The notes under the pieces: generated by a model | Databases searched by the model: none | Told to the model about the DNA's origin: nothing | What the model saw: the letters and a program-made list of their open reading frames with translations, nothing else | Shown here: positions 9,423-16,704 of the stretch, piece by piece | Numbering within the stretch: position 1 is the first letter of the stretch | How the letters are laid out: each line of letters opens with the position of its first letter | Position numbers and translations under genes: made by a program | From: Flavobacterium sp. | Lineage (GTDB): Bacteria; Bacteroidota; Bacteroidia; Flavobacteriales; Flavobacteriaceae | Direction: 5' to 3' | Assembly: GCA_023251135.1 (NCBI GenBank) | Contig: JAHEZJ010000017.1 | Location: 55,120 to 119,119, forward strand | DNA length: 64,000 nt

Positions 9423-10559
9423 TTATTTTGAAACTTTTACCTGTATGCCTTCATGCAAGCGTTCAAGTCCTTTTGACACCAATATATCTCCAGGTTTTAA
9501 TCCTTCGGAAATGATATAATTTAAAGCTGTTTTTTGTCCTATTTTTAAGGAGACACTTTTCAGTTTATTGTTCTTTTCGACCACATAAGCCATCACTTTG
9601 TTCTGCAATTCATAAGTAGCCGACTGGGGAATTTGAATTACATTCTTGTTGTATTGTGACATGATAATTTTGCCTGTATTTCCGGAACGTAAAAGCCCTC
9701 CTACATTAGGAAATGAAGCTCTAAACGTAATAGAACCCGTGGATTTATCAAATTGTCCCTGAACAATATCGACTTTGCCCTGTTCCTCATAAACTGAATT
9801 ATCAGGAAGCATTAAACGAACAGAAGGAATTCTTTTAATCTTTTCTTCTATAGTTCTTCCCGGATACTGCTGTTTAAACTGAAGAAAAGCTTCTTCACTC
9901 ATCGAAAAATAAGCATACATGGTATTGATATCAGAAACCACAGATAAGGGTTCCGGTTCGTTATGCCCTACAAGGCTTCCAACTCTATAAGGCAGTTTCC
10001 CGATATATCCGTTTACAGGAGCTTTTATCAGTGTAAACCCTTTGCTTATGGCAGCGCTTTTCTTTGCTGCCTCTGCTTGTCGTACAGCCGAATTTGCTGC
10101 GCTGAGTTCGGCTTGGGCATTTTTAAGCTGTACATCTGAAACTACTTTTCCGTCCACCAATTTTTGGATTCTTGTGGTTTCAATTCTGGCTTTTTCCCTG
10201 TTAGCCAATGCGGTTTGCAATGATGCTGTTGACTGGTTTAACTTTTCGCTGTAAGGCGTATCATTAATAAGAAATAGCGATTGTCCTTTTCGTACATACG
10301 CCCCTTCGTCTACAAATATTTTTTCCAGATATCCTTCTGCTTGAGGTCTTATTTCGATATTACTGATTCCTTCAAGCGTACCCGAAAATTCTAATTCTGT
10401 GGTAACCGATGTGGTATCAACTGTAACGGTTGCCACTAAAGGCGCTACTGTTTTTTCTTTTTCTGCTTTGGATGTACACCCTTGTAAAACCAATAAGCAA
10501 TAACCGACCATGGACGTTCGGAATATAGTACTAAGCAAAGCTTTTAAATGTTGCTGCAT
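9423..10559 (-). CDS. RND efflux periplasmic adaptor lipoprotein (AcrA-like)
   Basis: This 378-residue membrane-fusion protein has a lipobox LQGC (Cys28), then a lipoyl/beta-barrel half (GYLEKIFVDEGAYVRKGQSL), a coiled-coil hairpin at about residues 95-165 and a second lipoyl half (FTLIKAPVNGYIG). It links the inner-membrane pump to the outer-membrane channel. It is the first gene of the operon, divergent from a LysR regulator about 200 bases away. A likely promoter for it carries CACCTTTGC at 10647-10656. Confidence 0.93.
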   Translation of the reverse strand: MQQHLKALLSTIFRTSMVGYCLLVLQGCTSKAEKEKTVAPLVATVTVDTTSVTTELEFSGTLEGISNIEIRPQAEGYLEKIFVDEGAYVRKGQSLFLINDTPYSEKLNQSTASLQTALANREKARIETTRIQKLVDGKVVSDVQLKNAQAELSAANSAVRQAEAAKKSAAISKGFTLIKAPVNGYIGKLPYRVGSLVGHNEPEPLSVVSDINTMYAYFSMSEEAFLQFKQQYPGRTIEEKIKRIPSVRLMLPDNSVYEEQGKVDIVQGQFDKSTGSITFRASFPNVGGLLRSGNTGKIIMSQYNKNVIQIPQSATYELQNKVMAYVVEKNNKLKSVSLKIGQKTALNYIISEGLKPGDILVSKGLERLHEGIQVKVSK

Positions 10560-10646
10560 GACAATAAATAATTTTTAATGGATTAATAATGAATTGGATG
10601 GAAACCTCAATGTTGTTGTTTTTAATTGAAGTTTCACAAATCGCAT

Positions 10647-10656
10647 GCAAAGGTGT
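10647..10656 (-). promoter_or_regulatory. Probable -7 box of the RND operon
   Basis: On the minus strand this reads CACCTTTGC, one mismatch from TAnnTTTGC, about 90 bases before the adaptor gene. No good TTTG -33 element is visible, so the call is tentative. Confidence 0.35.
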
Positions 10657-10686
10657 ATCGGAATTAATTATAAAGGAAATAGCATA

Positions 10687-10706
10687 ATTTATAGATATCT
10701 ATAAAT
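10687..10706. promoter_or_regulatory. 20-bp perfect palindrome between LysR and RND genes
   Basis: ATTTATAGATATCTATAAAT is fully self-complementary and contains the T-N11-A geometry that LysR proteins bind. It sits upstream of both divergent genes: about 50 bases before the LysR ATG and about 30 bases behind the probable RND -7 box. An operator role is inference. Confidence 0.55.
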
Positions 10707-10745
10707 CAATTTATACTTAATATGATAAGGAAAATAAAAAACAAG

Positions 10746-10754
10746 TAACTTTGC
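10746..10754 (+). promoter_or_regulatory. -7 box of the LysR gene, very near the start codon
   Basis: TAACTTTGC matches TAnnTTTGC exactly and ends three bases before the ATG at 10758. Transcription would start around the ATG, so the message may be leaderless or begin translation at the in-frame ATG at 10767. Confidence 0.55.
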
Positions 10755-10757
10755 AAC

Positions 10758-11642
10758 ATGGTAGACATGGAATGGTACAGAACGTTTAAAACGATATATC
10801 AGGTGGGCACGCTTACAGGTGCTGCACAGGAACTGCTTATCTCGCAACCCAATGTAAGTCAGCATTTATCTGCTCTCGAAGCTCATGTGGGCAAGCAGTT
10901 ATTCGAACGAAAACCACGCCGAATGGTGCCAACAGATTATGGCAAATTATTTTATACTCAGGTAATTGATGCTATTGAAAAATTGGAATTTATTGAAGCT
11001 GAATTTAGATATACACGTTCTTCAAATATTCCGCTAACTTGTATTGGAACCTCCAAAGAGTTTTTCTACAGCATACTGTCTTCAAAAATCAGTCAGGCTC
11101 CTGCGAATCTTGTTTTTGAATTTTGTCCCTCCAAAGAATTAATGCAAAAACTAAACTCAGGAAAACTGTATTTTGTGATTACTTCAAATCGGAATGATGA
11201 AAAAGATATTGTTTATGAGCCTATTCGTACTGCCAATTTACTTCTTGTTGGAAATAAGGAATTTGACACAGCCGAATTTGATCATTTTATAACCAATTCT
11301 GAATTTGATAAAGCCGAAAAATGGCTTTGCGATAAAGATTGGTATGCTTACAGCAGTGATTTAGCCATCATTAGACGATTTTGGTTGGAAAATTTTAAAA
11401 AACGCCCCACCATAAAACCTCGATTTGTTATTCCTGATTATAATTCGATACTAAAAGGAATTCGTTTTGGTTCGGGTATTACCATTGCATCCGATTATTT
11501 GGTGCAGGATGATATAATGCAAAATCATATTAAAGAAATCTGGAAAGGCCACCACCCCACTCATAATACAATTTACCTTGCTTACAATAAAAATAATGTC
11601 ACTACAGATCAAATCGAAATGGTCAAAAAACTATTGAAATAA
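10758..11642 (+). CDS. LysR-family transcriptional regulator
   Basis: This 294-residue protein has the LysR winged helix at about residues 5-65, with helix-turn-helix TGAAQELLISQPNVSQHLSA and LFERKPRRMVPTDYG. A periplasmic-binding-protein-like effector domain follows. Two in-frame starts exist (10758 and 10767); given the -7 box at 10746, the second ATG (MEWYRTF) may be the real one. The gene is divergent from the RND efflux operon, the classic arrangement for a LysR protein controlling the neighbouring pump. The palindrome at 10687 is the best candidate site. Confidence 0.9.
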   Translation: MVDMEWYRTFKTIYQVGTLTGAAQELLISQPNVSQHLSALEAHVGKQLFERKPRRMVPTDYGKLFYTQVIDAIEKLEFIEAEFRYTRSSNIPLTCIGTSKEFFYSILSSKISQAPANLVFEFCPSKELMQKLNSGKLYFVITSNRNDEKDIVYEPIRTANLLLVGNKEFDTAEFDHFITNSEFDKAEKWLCDKDWYAYSSDLAIIRRFWLENFKKRPTIKPRFVIPDYNSILKGIRFGSGITIASDYLVQDDIMQNHIKEIWKGHHPTHNTIYLAYNKNNVTTDQIEMVKKLLK

Positions 11643-11739
11643 TCGTTTATTTTTCAAAGATTTATTCTGAAATACATTCGTCTTTAAAACAGATATAGTT
11701 TCATTGAAAAAAAACTTTCTTTAGCATTATAAAAATCAA

Positions 11740-11747
11740 TACATTTG
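11740..11747 (+). promoter_or_regulatory. -7 box of the tandem-leader ilvN transcript
   Basis: TACATTTG matches TAnnTTTG and lies 20 bases before the first leader ATG. No second -7 box is seen before the second leader or ilvN, so one transcript probably covers everything to 12579. Confidence 0.5.
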
Positions 11748-11767
11748 TCGCACATCAAAAACACAAA

Positions 11768-11821
11768 ATGAAAAACTTAATTAACATCTCTATTATTAGC
11801 AACATTATTATCATTAGATAA
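11768..11821 (+). CDS. Leader peptide 1, isoleucine-rich (17 aa)
   Basis: This short ORF encodes MKNLINISIISNIIIIR, with 8 Ile among 17 residues and a final run of four Ile codons before Arg and stop. It is followed within 45 bases by a terminator and lies upstream of an acetolactate synthase subunit gene. This is the classic attenuation layout for branched-chain amino-acid operons. The segment GGGATGTT (11828-11835) can pair at 7 of 8 positions with AACCTCCC (11865-11872), the left arm of the terminator. It could therefore act as antiterminator when ribosomes stall at Ile codons. Confidence 0.82.
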   Translation: MKNLINISIISNIIIIR

Positions 11822-11862
11822 TGATCAGGGATGTTATATAAATAAGTACACAGATACCATTT

Positions 11863-11891
11863 AAAACCTCCCACTTCGGGAGGTTTTTTTT
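11863..11891 (+). terminator. Attenuator terminator 1
   Basis: AAAACCTCCC pairs with GGGAGGTTTT around ACTTC, followed by a run of Ts. Its left arm can alternatively pair with 11828-11835. Only 13 bases separate its T run from leader peptide 2. Confidence 0.87.
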
Positions 11892-11904
11892 ATTTAAAAT
11901 ATAC

Positions 11905-11961
11905 ATGAAAAATTCATTACAAATTATCATTATCGCAATTATCATTATTCGTCTACTCTGA
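11905..11961 (+). CDS. Leader peptide 2, isoleucine-rich (18 aa)
   Basis: This second ORF encodes MKNSLQIIIIAIIIIRLL, again 8 Ile in two runs of four, then Arg-Leu-Leu. It resembles leader 1 (MKN start, IIIIR end), which suggests duplication. It can be made only when RNA polymerase passes terminator 1. Bases 11959-11970 can pair with 11991-12003 (TGAC with GTCA, GAG with CTC, AGG with CCT). This would compete with terminator 2. The terminal Leu codons may add leucine sensing. Confidence 0.82.
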   Translation: MKNSLQIIIIAIIIIRLL

Positions 11962-11985
11962 CGAGGCAGGATTCTATTGTATAAT

Positions 11986-12023
11986 AAAAACCTTTCTCAG
12001 TCATAAATGAGAAAGGTTTTTTT
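11986..12023 (+). terminator. Attenuator terminator 2
   Basis: AAAAACCTTTCTCA pairs with TGAGAAAGGTTTTT around an 8-base loop, with a T tract. It ends about 55 bases before the ilvN ATG, the expected place for an attenuator. Confidence 0.87.
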
Positions 12024-12078
12024 ATTTCTAAAAAACACTAACTATTACTAATTCAAACAATACAGACACCCTTTTCAA

Positions 12079-12579
12079 ATGAAACAAGAATATACTTTAA
12101 CCGCTTACACAGAAGATCAAATGGGATTACTAAACAAAATAACTATCATACTTACGAGAAGAAAAATCAGTATAGAAAGTATCAATATCTCTACTTGTGA
12201 AATTGACAAAATGTACAGATGTACTCTCGTTATAAAAGAAACTTCTGAAACCGTTAGAAATATTGCGCTTCAAATCGAAAAAATTATTGAGGTTTTCAAA
12301 TGCTACTACCACACAAACGAAGAAATCGTATGGAAACAAATGGGATTATTTAAAGTAATGACTTCTAGTTTCATCAACGACTTTAATATGAATCATTTAC
12401 TAAAAAAGTATAACGCCAGATCTATAATCATTGAGAAAGATTTTACTGTTTTTGAAGCAACAGGACAAGAAGACACCATCAATGATTTGGCGGTCGAATT
12501 AACTAATTTTGGATTAATCGAATTTATAAAAAGTGCCCGAATTGCCGTAACTCTGAATACGGAATCTTTTCATGTATAG
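12079..12579 (+). CDS. ilvN: Acetolactate synthase small (regulatory) subunit, orphan
   Basis: This 166-residue protein has an N-terminal ACT domain (about 5-75, with YTEDQMGLLNKITIILTRRKISIESI). A C-terminal small-subunit domain follows (about 85-160, ending FGLIEFIKSARIAVT), as in Bacteroidota IlvN/IlvH. The subunit normally binds the catalytic IlvB and gives valine feedback control. No ilvB, ilvC, ilvD or ilvA lies nearby: the neighbours are a LysR gene and a DUF4833 gene. The tandem Ile leaders directly in front show it is still placed under amino-acid control. It could be a second copy left from a rearranged ilv operon, or a regulator acting in trans. Identity is clear; current role is uncertain. 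Confidence 0.85.
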   Translation: MKQEYTLTAYTEDQMGLLNKITIILTRRKISIESINISTCEIDKMYRCTLVIKETSETVRNIALQIEKIIEVFKCYYHTNEEIVWKQMGLFKVMTSSFINDFNMNHLLKKYNARSIIIEKDFTVFEATGQEDTINDLAVELTNFGLIEFIKSARIAVTLNTESFHV

Positions 12580-12631
12580 TTTTGTTTAGAGGTATATATC
12601 GAAAACAAAGGATAACTGGCTACATCGGTGT

Positions 12632-13210
12632 CTATTTTAGTAACATTCGTTCCGTAATTGTTTTATTGGAGGAGGCATCGATTCCGGTAACTTCGGCATA
12701 CTTTACATTAGGTAACCAAAAAGAACCTCCTTCAATGCGCACAAATATCTTTTCTACTTGTATTTTCTTCTGATTTACACTTACAAAAACACGATATTTT
12801 TGATCGGACTCCACCTTTTTCAAGGTTAAAGGCAACTTTTTATAGGACACAAATTGAAGCTCAAACTCCTCATTATTTAAAGTTTTACTTTCTATTCCGT
12901 ATGCAAATTTACGCTGTAAGTAGCTAAGATCCTTTTTTTCTCCTTTCTCAGCATATCGAATCCAATATGCTTTTACAGGATTACTTTTGTCTATTTTTCC
13001 ATTCTCCTGATAGTTTATGGCATAAATAGCAGTGTTTATATTGGGGTCCCGTTGAATATAAAATAGCATATTATCTATATTTTTTGGCGTTGGAAAATGT
13101 AATGGCGATGGATTCTTGGATTGCGCCAATAGATTTTCAGAATTTATTGTGACTAAGAGCGTTATAACGATTAGTGATTTTATAAAACTTTTAAATGATA
13201 ATTTATTCAT
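12632..13210 (-). CDS. DUF4833 domain protein, secreted
   Basis: I chose the ATG at 13210 because it gives a clean signal peptide (MNKLSFKSFIKSLIVITLLV, cleavage near LLAQ) and a 192-residue product. The mature part matches what I recall of DUF4833: LFYIQRDPNINTAIYAINY, VKAYWIRYAEKGEKKDLSYLQRKFAYG and a C-terminal VTGID. Function is unknown. It is probably periplasmic. It lies 172 bases downstream of the GtrA gene on the same strand, so it may or may not belong to that operon. Its 3' end faces ilvN. Confidence 0.7.
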   Translation of the reverse strand: MNKLSFKSFIKSLIVITLLVTINSENLLAQSKNPSPLHFPTPKNIDNMLFYIQRDPNINTAIYAINYQENGKIDKSNPVKAYWIRYAEKGEKKDLSYLQRKFAYGIESKTLNNEEFELQFVSYKKLPLTLKKVESDQKYRVFVSVNQKKIQVEKIFVRIEGGSFWLPNVKYAEVTGIDASSNKTITERMLLK

Positions 13211-13382
13211 AACAAAATATTTATGTAACCTGTTAGCTACAATTACTTTAATATATTTCAATATAGATTTGGTGGCTAAAAAAAGCGCTTCACTTGTTTA
13301 TTGGCTATGCGTTGAATAGAGAAAACACGACCTGAACGAAGTGAACAGACAAAGTAATTACACCAAACTAGTTCTTTACATA

Positions 13383-13814
13383 CTAATTTGATTCGACTGC
13401 ATTCTTTTTCTCATTAGCCTTAAAAACCCAATATTTAATCAGAGGATAGTTAAATCCATAAGAAACAAAACTATCCGTGATTAATCTCCCGATTCTATAA
13501 TCGATTTGAAATCCTTTTTGCAAAATAAGCGTACCAAATGATTTTAGGGAGATGCTTCCCAATACAACCAACGCAAATTTAAAAAGCTGACTGTTGATGC
13601 GGTTCCTGTAACCCGATTGATTTTTAAATACCCAAAATCTATTGATGCTGAAATTGATAATGGCACCAACGGCTCCGGAGATTAGAATAGAAAAGGTAAA
13701 ATGCAATTTGAAAACTTCTGTCAATAAAATCATTAAACCATAATCGGTAATACCTCCTAAAAATGCCGCAATTTGTGCTTGCAGAAAAGTTAAAATAGAT
13801 TTTTTCCAGAGCAT
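13383..13814 (-). CDS. GtrA-family membrane protein
   Basis: This 143-residue protein has four predicted membrane helices and the GtrA pattern: GGITDYGLMILLTEV early, and SGAVGAIINFSINRFWVFKN in the middle (NFxxNRxWVF is the family hallmark). GtrA proteins are thought to move polyprenyl-linked sugars across the inner membrane or to help cell-surface polysaccharide synthesis. Its ATG lies one base after the stop of the CDP-alcohol phosphotransferase gene, so the two are translationally linked and likely serve a shared lipid or envelope pathway. Confidence 0.85.
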   Translation of the reverse strand: MLWKKSILTFLQAQIAAFLGGITDYGLMILLTEVFKLHFTFSILISGAVGAIINFSINRFWVFKNQSGYRNRINSQLFKFALVVLGSISLKSFGTLILQKGFQIDYRIGRLITDSFVSYGFNYPLIKYWVFKANEKKNAVESN

Positions 13815-13815
13815 A

Positions 13816-14502
13816 TCAATCCTGGTTTTTGTCTCTTAAATCCCCCAGCTTTAAGAGCTTCAAGCTATCGATAGTATTGATTACAAATAATACAATAGAG
13901 ATTAAGACCGCCAGATAGGTAATTGATCCATGAAACAAAACTTCTATAATTAAAATTAAAGCAATAATAAATCTAAGTTCTGTTGGACCAACAAAGCCGG
14001 AATCGATACTGTATTCATTGGTGATTTTGTAGCGTAACTGGCTGATAATAATAGACCAGCCATACAACGCGACAAAAGCAAAGGCTACTATTTGTGTACC
14101 ATTTTTAGCATAAATGTAGTAGCCAAAGCCTATCAGTACAATACCGATCCAATCGGCAATAATATCGAGTGCAAAACCATACCAGCGACGTGGAATGTTT
14201 CTATAATAAGCCAATCTTCCATCTAAAGAATCGCCTAACCAATTTATAGCCAAACCAATAATACCGAAAAGCAGATACCAATCTGTTAAATAACTGCCTA
14301 AAACAAAAGCCAGAAAAATGAATCCCGAACCAAGTGTACCAATTAAAGTGAGTACGTTTGGCGAAATAAATCCAGGTACTTTTGGAAGTAAAAATACAAT
14401 GGTTAACTGTTCTGCTCTTTTTAAAATATTAGTTCGTTTACGATCAGAAAATGTTCTTTGTGCAATTGCACTATAATCTTCAACCTCTGTTTCTCTTCCC
14501 AT
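13816..14502 (-). CDS. CDP-alcohol phosphatidyltransferase family protein
   Basis: This 228-residue membrane enzyme contains the CDP-alcohol phosphotransferase motif at about residues 90-115: DSLDGRLAY, then GFALDIIAD. The metal-binding Asp residues DxxDG and GxxxDxxxD are all present. The usual AR after the first block is AY here, with an Arg two positions later. Members transfer a phosphoalcohol from CDP-linked donors to lipid or inositol acceptors; the substrate is unknown. Its ATG overlaps the stop of the 50-residue ORF upstream (TAATG). Confidence 0.85.
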   Translation of the reverse strand: MGRETEVEDYSAIAQRTFSDRKRTNILKRAEQLTIVFLLPKVPGFISPNVLTLIGTLGSGFIFLAFVLGSYLTDWYLLFGIIGLAINWLGDSLDGRLAYYRNIPRRWYGFALDIIADWIGIVLIGFGYYIYAKNGTQIVAFAFVALYGWSIIISQLRYKITNEYSIDSGFVGPTELRFIIALILIIEVLFHGSITYLAVLISIVLFVINTIDSLKLLKLGDLRDKNQD

Positions 14503-14654
14503 TAATAGCCCAATGTTTGTAAACCAGATTGTATAACCAATTCTAGTTTGGTAATTTTTAATTTTATTTTTCCTTGGGTATTTTTAAAAAAAACGGTGGT
14601 TCTTTTTAGTTTACCTGATCTAACCAGATAACTAAATGCGATAATAAACAGCAT
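14502..14654 (-). CDS. Small operonic ORF, 50 aa, unknown
   Basis: The ATG lies one base after the stop of the PhyH gene, and the stop overlaps the next ATG as TAATG. That tight fit on both sides is the main reason to believe it. The product starts MLFIIAFSYLVRSGK, followed by a Lys-rich stretch. It has one short hydrophobic segment and no domain I recognise. A longer in-frame version reaching back to 14720 would overlap PhyH and is less likely. It could also be the remnant tail of a lost gene. Confidence 0.45.
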   Translation of the reverse strand: MLFIIAFSYLVRSGKLKRTTVFFKNTQGKIKLKITKLELVIQSGLQTLGY

Positions 14655-14655
14655 A

Positions 14656-15462
14656 CTATTTAACAATTCCGGCAAAACGTTGATAGAAAACCGTTGGGCT
14701 ATTCTCATTTTTAGGAGCATATTTTCCGGCTATAATTGGAATATAAATAACCCTCCTTCTACTCTCTTCGCCACGGATAGTTGATTCTGCAACTCTGTGC
14801 CACAAACGGCCATCGTGAATGGTTAAATCTCCGGCTTCCGGAATGATGGAAACTTCCTCTGGATCGGCGTTATGATCTAAAAAGTATTTTTTACGGAAAA
14901 GCATTTGATAAATACTTTGTTTGTGCGTACCCGGAATGATTTTAAGGCCACCATTTTCGGGTTTTAAAGTACTTAAATGGATCCCCACATTGAGCATAGG
15001 GTTTAATTTTGCACCATAAAAAATATCTCGCAAACCATCTGTATGCCAGCCCATCTTACTAAACTTGCTTTCCGGACCATTGATATAGTGATTGAAAACC
15101 ATTCCGTCTTTTTCTTCAGTACCTAATCTTGCGTCATCGCCTGCCAATTGTAATAAACTATTAAATCTTGGATCAAGTAAAAGACCGCTTAAGGTTTGAT
15201 GGTGCTGATTGACAAAAGCAAAACGCTGTACTATAGCAGAGCCATCTAAATCTTTTCCGTATTTAATTGGAACGCCGTTTACTTTTTTCAGGTCATTGTC
15301 AACCCATTTTTGCTCCACTTGTTTGGAGGCATCAATGATAGATGAAACTGTTTCCGGGTTTATAAATTTTTTGAAGTGGATGAAGCCGTATTGGTTAAAA
15401 AAGTTTATTTGCTCCTCAGTTAATTGCTCAGTAAGGGTAAAGGTTTTATAAGAAGATATCAT
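14656..15462 (-). CDS. Phytanoyl-CoA dioxygenase (PhyH) family protein
   Basis: This 268-residue protein has the Fe(II)/2-oxoglutarate facial triad of PhyH enzymes: His140-x-Asp142 in GWHTDGL and a distal His near 222 in LWHRVAEST, with Arg residues downstream for 2-oxoglutarate binding. NGGLKIIPGTHK is also typical. Members hydroxylate lipids, CoA esters or small metabolites. It heads a compact minus-strand operon with a small ORF, a CDP-alcohol phosphotransferase and GtrA, which points to a membrane-lipid or envelope substrate (inference). A Cys-rich leader peptide lies 41 bases upstream. Confidence 0.85.
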   Translation of the reverse strand: MISSYKTFTLTEQLTEEQINFFNQYGFIHFKKFINPETVSSIIDASKQVEQKWVDNDLKKVNGVPIKYGKDLDGSAIVQRFAFVNQHHQTLSGLLLDPRFNSLLQLAGDDARLGTEEKDGMVFNHYINGPESKFSKMGWHTDGLRDIFYGAKLNPMLNVGIHLSTLKPENGGLKIIPGTHKQSIYQMLFRKKYFLDHNADPEEVSIIPEAGDLTIHDGRLWHRVAESTIRGEESRRRVIYIPIIAGKYAPKNENSPTVFYQRFAGIVK

Positions 15463-15503
15463 AATAAATAGATTTAATAAATGAAAGATTTAAGTTTTTA
15501 ATT

Positions 15504-15560
15504 TTATCTAAAAGATTTGCAACAGCAACAACAGCTACACATTCGCATGTTGTCGTGCAT
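15504..15560 (-). CDS. Cysteine-rich leader peptide (18 aa)
   Basis: On the minus strand an ATG at 15560 encodes MHDNMRMCSCCCCCKSFR then TAA, with six Cys, five of them consecutive. It ends 41 bases before the PhyH start on the same strand. Such Cys runs in short upstream ORFs sense charged tRNA-Cys in other bacteria. I see no terminator between it and PhyH, so control might work through ribosome stalling and mRNA folding. A metal-binding microprotein is the alternative. Confidence 0.6.
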   Translation of the reverse strand: MHDNMRMCSCCCCCKSFR

Positions 15561-15689
15561 TCGGTCTTTAGGAAAATTAAATTTATTTCTTTTATTATAC
15601 ATACTCTATAGAATTAGTCGATATTTAAAACGAAGATAATATAAATTCTCTTTTGCAAAGAATATTTTTTTATTTTTTTTGAAAAAAAG

Positions 15690-16478
15690 TTAAATTTTAT
15701 AGATCCCGGCTGCCGTTTTTTCGATGAATGCCTTTGGCAGTATGCGATTGGCATAAACCGAAATGATATTTGTAAAACCCGGAATAACTTCCGATTTTTT
15801 TCTAAACATGGCTTTTACAGCAAGTTTTGCAACTTCATCAGGCTGCATATTAAACTTTTCAGCCATTTTGCTAAAGGCATTTAAACCAGCTCTTGCAGCA
15901 AAACCGGTATCAACCGGACCCGGACTAAAACAGCTTACTGAAATTGAAGTTTGCGCAAGTTCGAAACGCAAGGCACGCGTAAACGATAAAACAAAAGCCT
16001 TTGTGGCCGAATAAACTGCCAGCGTAGGTACAGCCTGGTATGCAGCAGTACTAGATATGTTTAAAATGTAAGCTTGTTTTTGTTGTGAAAGTATGGGTAC
16101 TAATAAATGCGAAAGCTCTACCACTACATTCATGTTAAGCTGCATCATGCCAAGCTGATCGGTTAGCAAAGACTGACTAAAATCGCCCCACACACCACAA
16201 CCGGCATTGTTTACTACAATGCCAACCGGATAGTTGTTCCTTTTGATCCAATCGGCTACTTTTAACGATGCATCATTCATCGAAAGATCAATCGATAAAA
16301 CAGCGGTGTTGATGCCGTATTTAACCTGAAGATCCTCAGATAGTGCTTTTAATTCCGCTTCACTTCTTGCAACAAGTAACAACGGATATCCCTGTTTAGC
16401 CAATTCATAAGCAATAGATTTTCCAATGCCTTTGCTGGCGCCAGTTATTAAGGCATACGGTTTCGTTTTTTCGCTCAT
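15690..16478 (-). CDS. Short-chain dehydrogenase/reductase (SDR)
   Basis: This 262-residue protein is a classical SDR. The Rossmann glycine motif TGASKGIG is at about residues 13-20, followed by NNAG, and the active-site YSATK lies in the middle. The C-terminal part (PGFTNIISVYANRILPKAFIEK) recalls DltE/YdfG-type reductases acting on ketones or acyl chains. It reduces or oxidises an alcohol/carbonyl with NAD(P)H; substrate unknown. It is transcribed toward the Cys-leader/PhyH operon, with about 130 bases between its stop and the leader. The leader probably has its own promoter (TTTG-N17-TATCTTCG on the minus strand). Confidence 0.85.
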   Translation of the reverse strand: MSEKTKPYALITGASKGIGKSIAYELAKQGYPLLLVARSEAELKALSEDLQVKYGINTAVLSIDLSMNDASLKVADWIKRNNYPVGIVVNNAGCGVWGDFSQSLLTDQLGMMQLNMNVVVELSHLLVPILSQQKQAYILNISSTAAYQAVPTLAVYSATKAFVLSFTRALRFELAQTSISVSCFSPGPVDTGFAARAGLNAFSKMAEKFNMQPDEVAKLAVKAMFRKKSEVIPGFTNIISVYANRILPKAFIEKTAAGIYKI

Positions 16479-16614
16479 TTTATTAGTTTAAGCATCAAAT
16501 ATAAAGATTAATTATAAACCGTTTACTGTATAACCTGCATAATGGTCTCCCTCTTCTTCCCTACCCTGTGGGACCTATTGTGCACTACACATTCTTTAAG
16601 CGGGCCATTATAAT

Positions 16615-16644
16615 AAAAAAAGAGACGCAAAGTCTCTTTTTTTT
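16615..16644 (-). terminator. Terminator downstream of the EptA-like gene
   Basis: AAAAAGAGAC pairs with GTCTCTTTTT around a 5-base loop. A and T runs on either side make it usable on either strand. The only gene ending into it is the minus-strand phosphoethanolamine transferase. Confidence 0.8.
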
Positions 16645-16704
16645 ATACAACTTGGCTATTGTTTCACCGGGAACCCGGTTAAAAAACAGCTTCTGTTTAT
16701 TTTC

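Noticed and set aside
12079-12579. Complete branched-chain amino-acid operon
   Set aside because: Only the small subunit gene is present; genes on both sides are unrelated.
12582-12773. 63-aa plus-strand ORF after ilvN
   Set aside because: Most of it is antisense to the DUF4833 gene and has no sequence character of its own.
15462-15504. Terminator between the Cys leader and PhyH
   Set aside because: The 41 bases are AT-rich without any stable stem, so a classic terminator-type attenuator is not supported.
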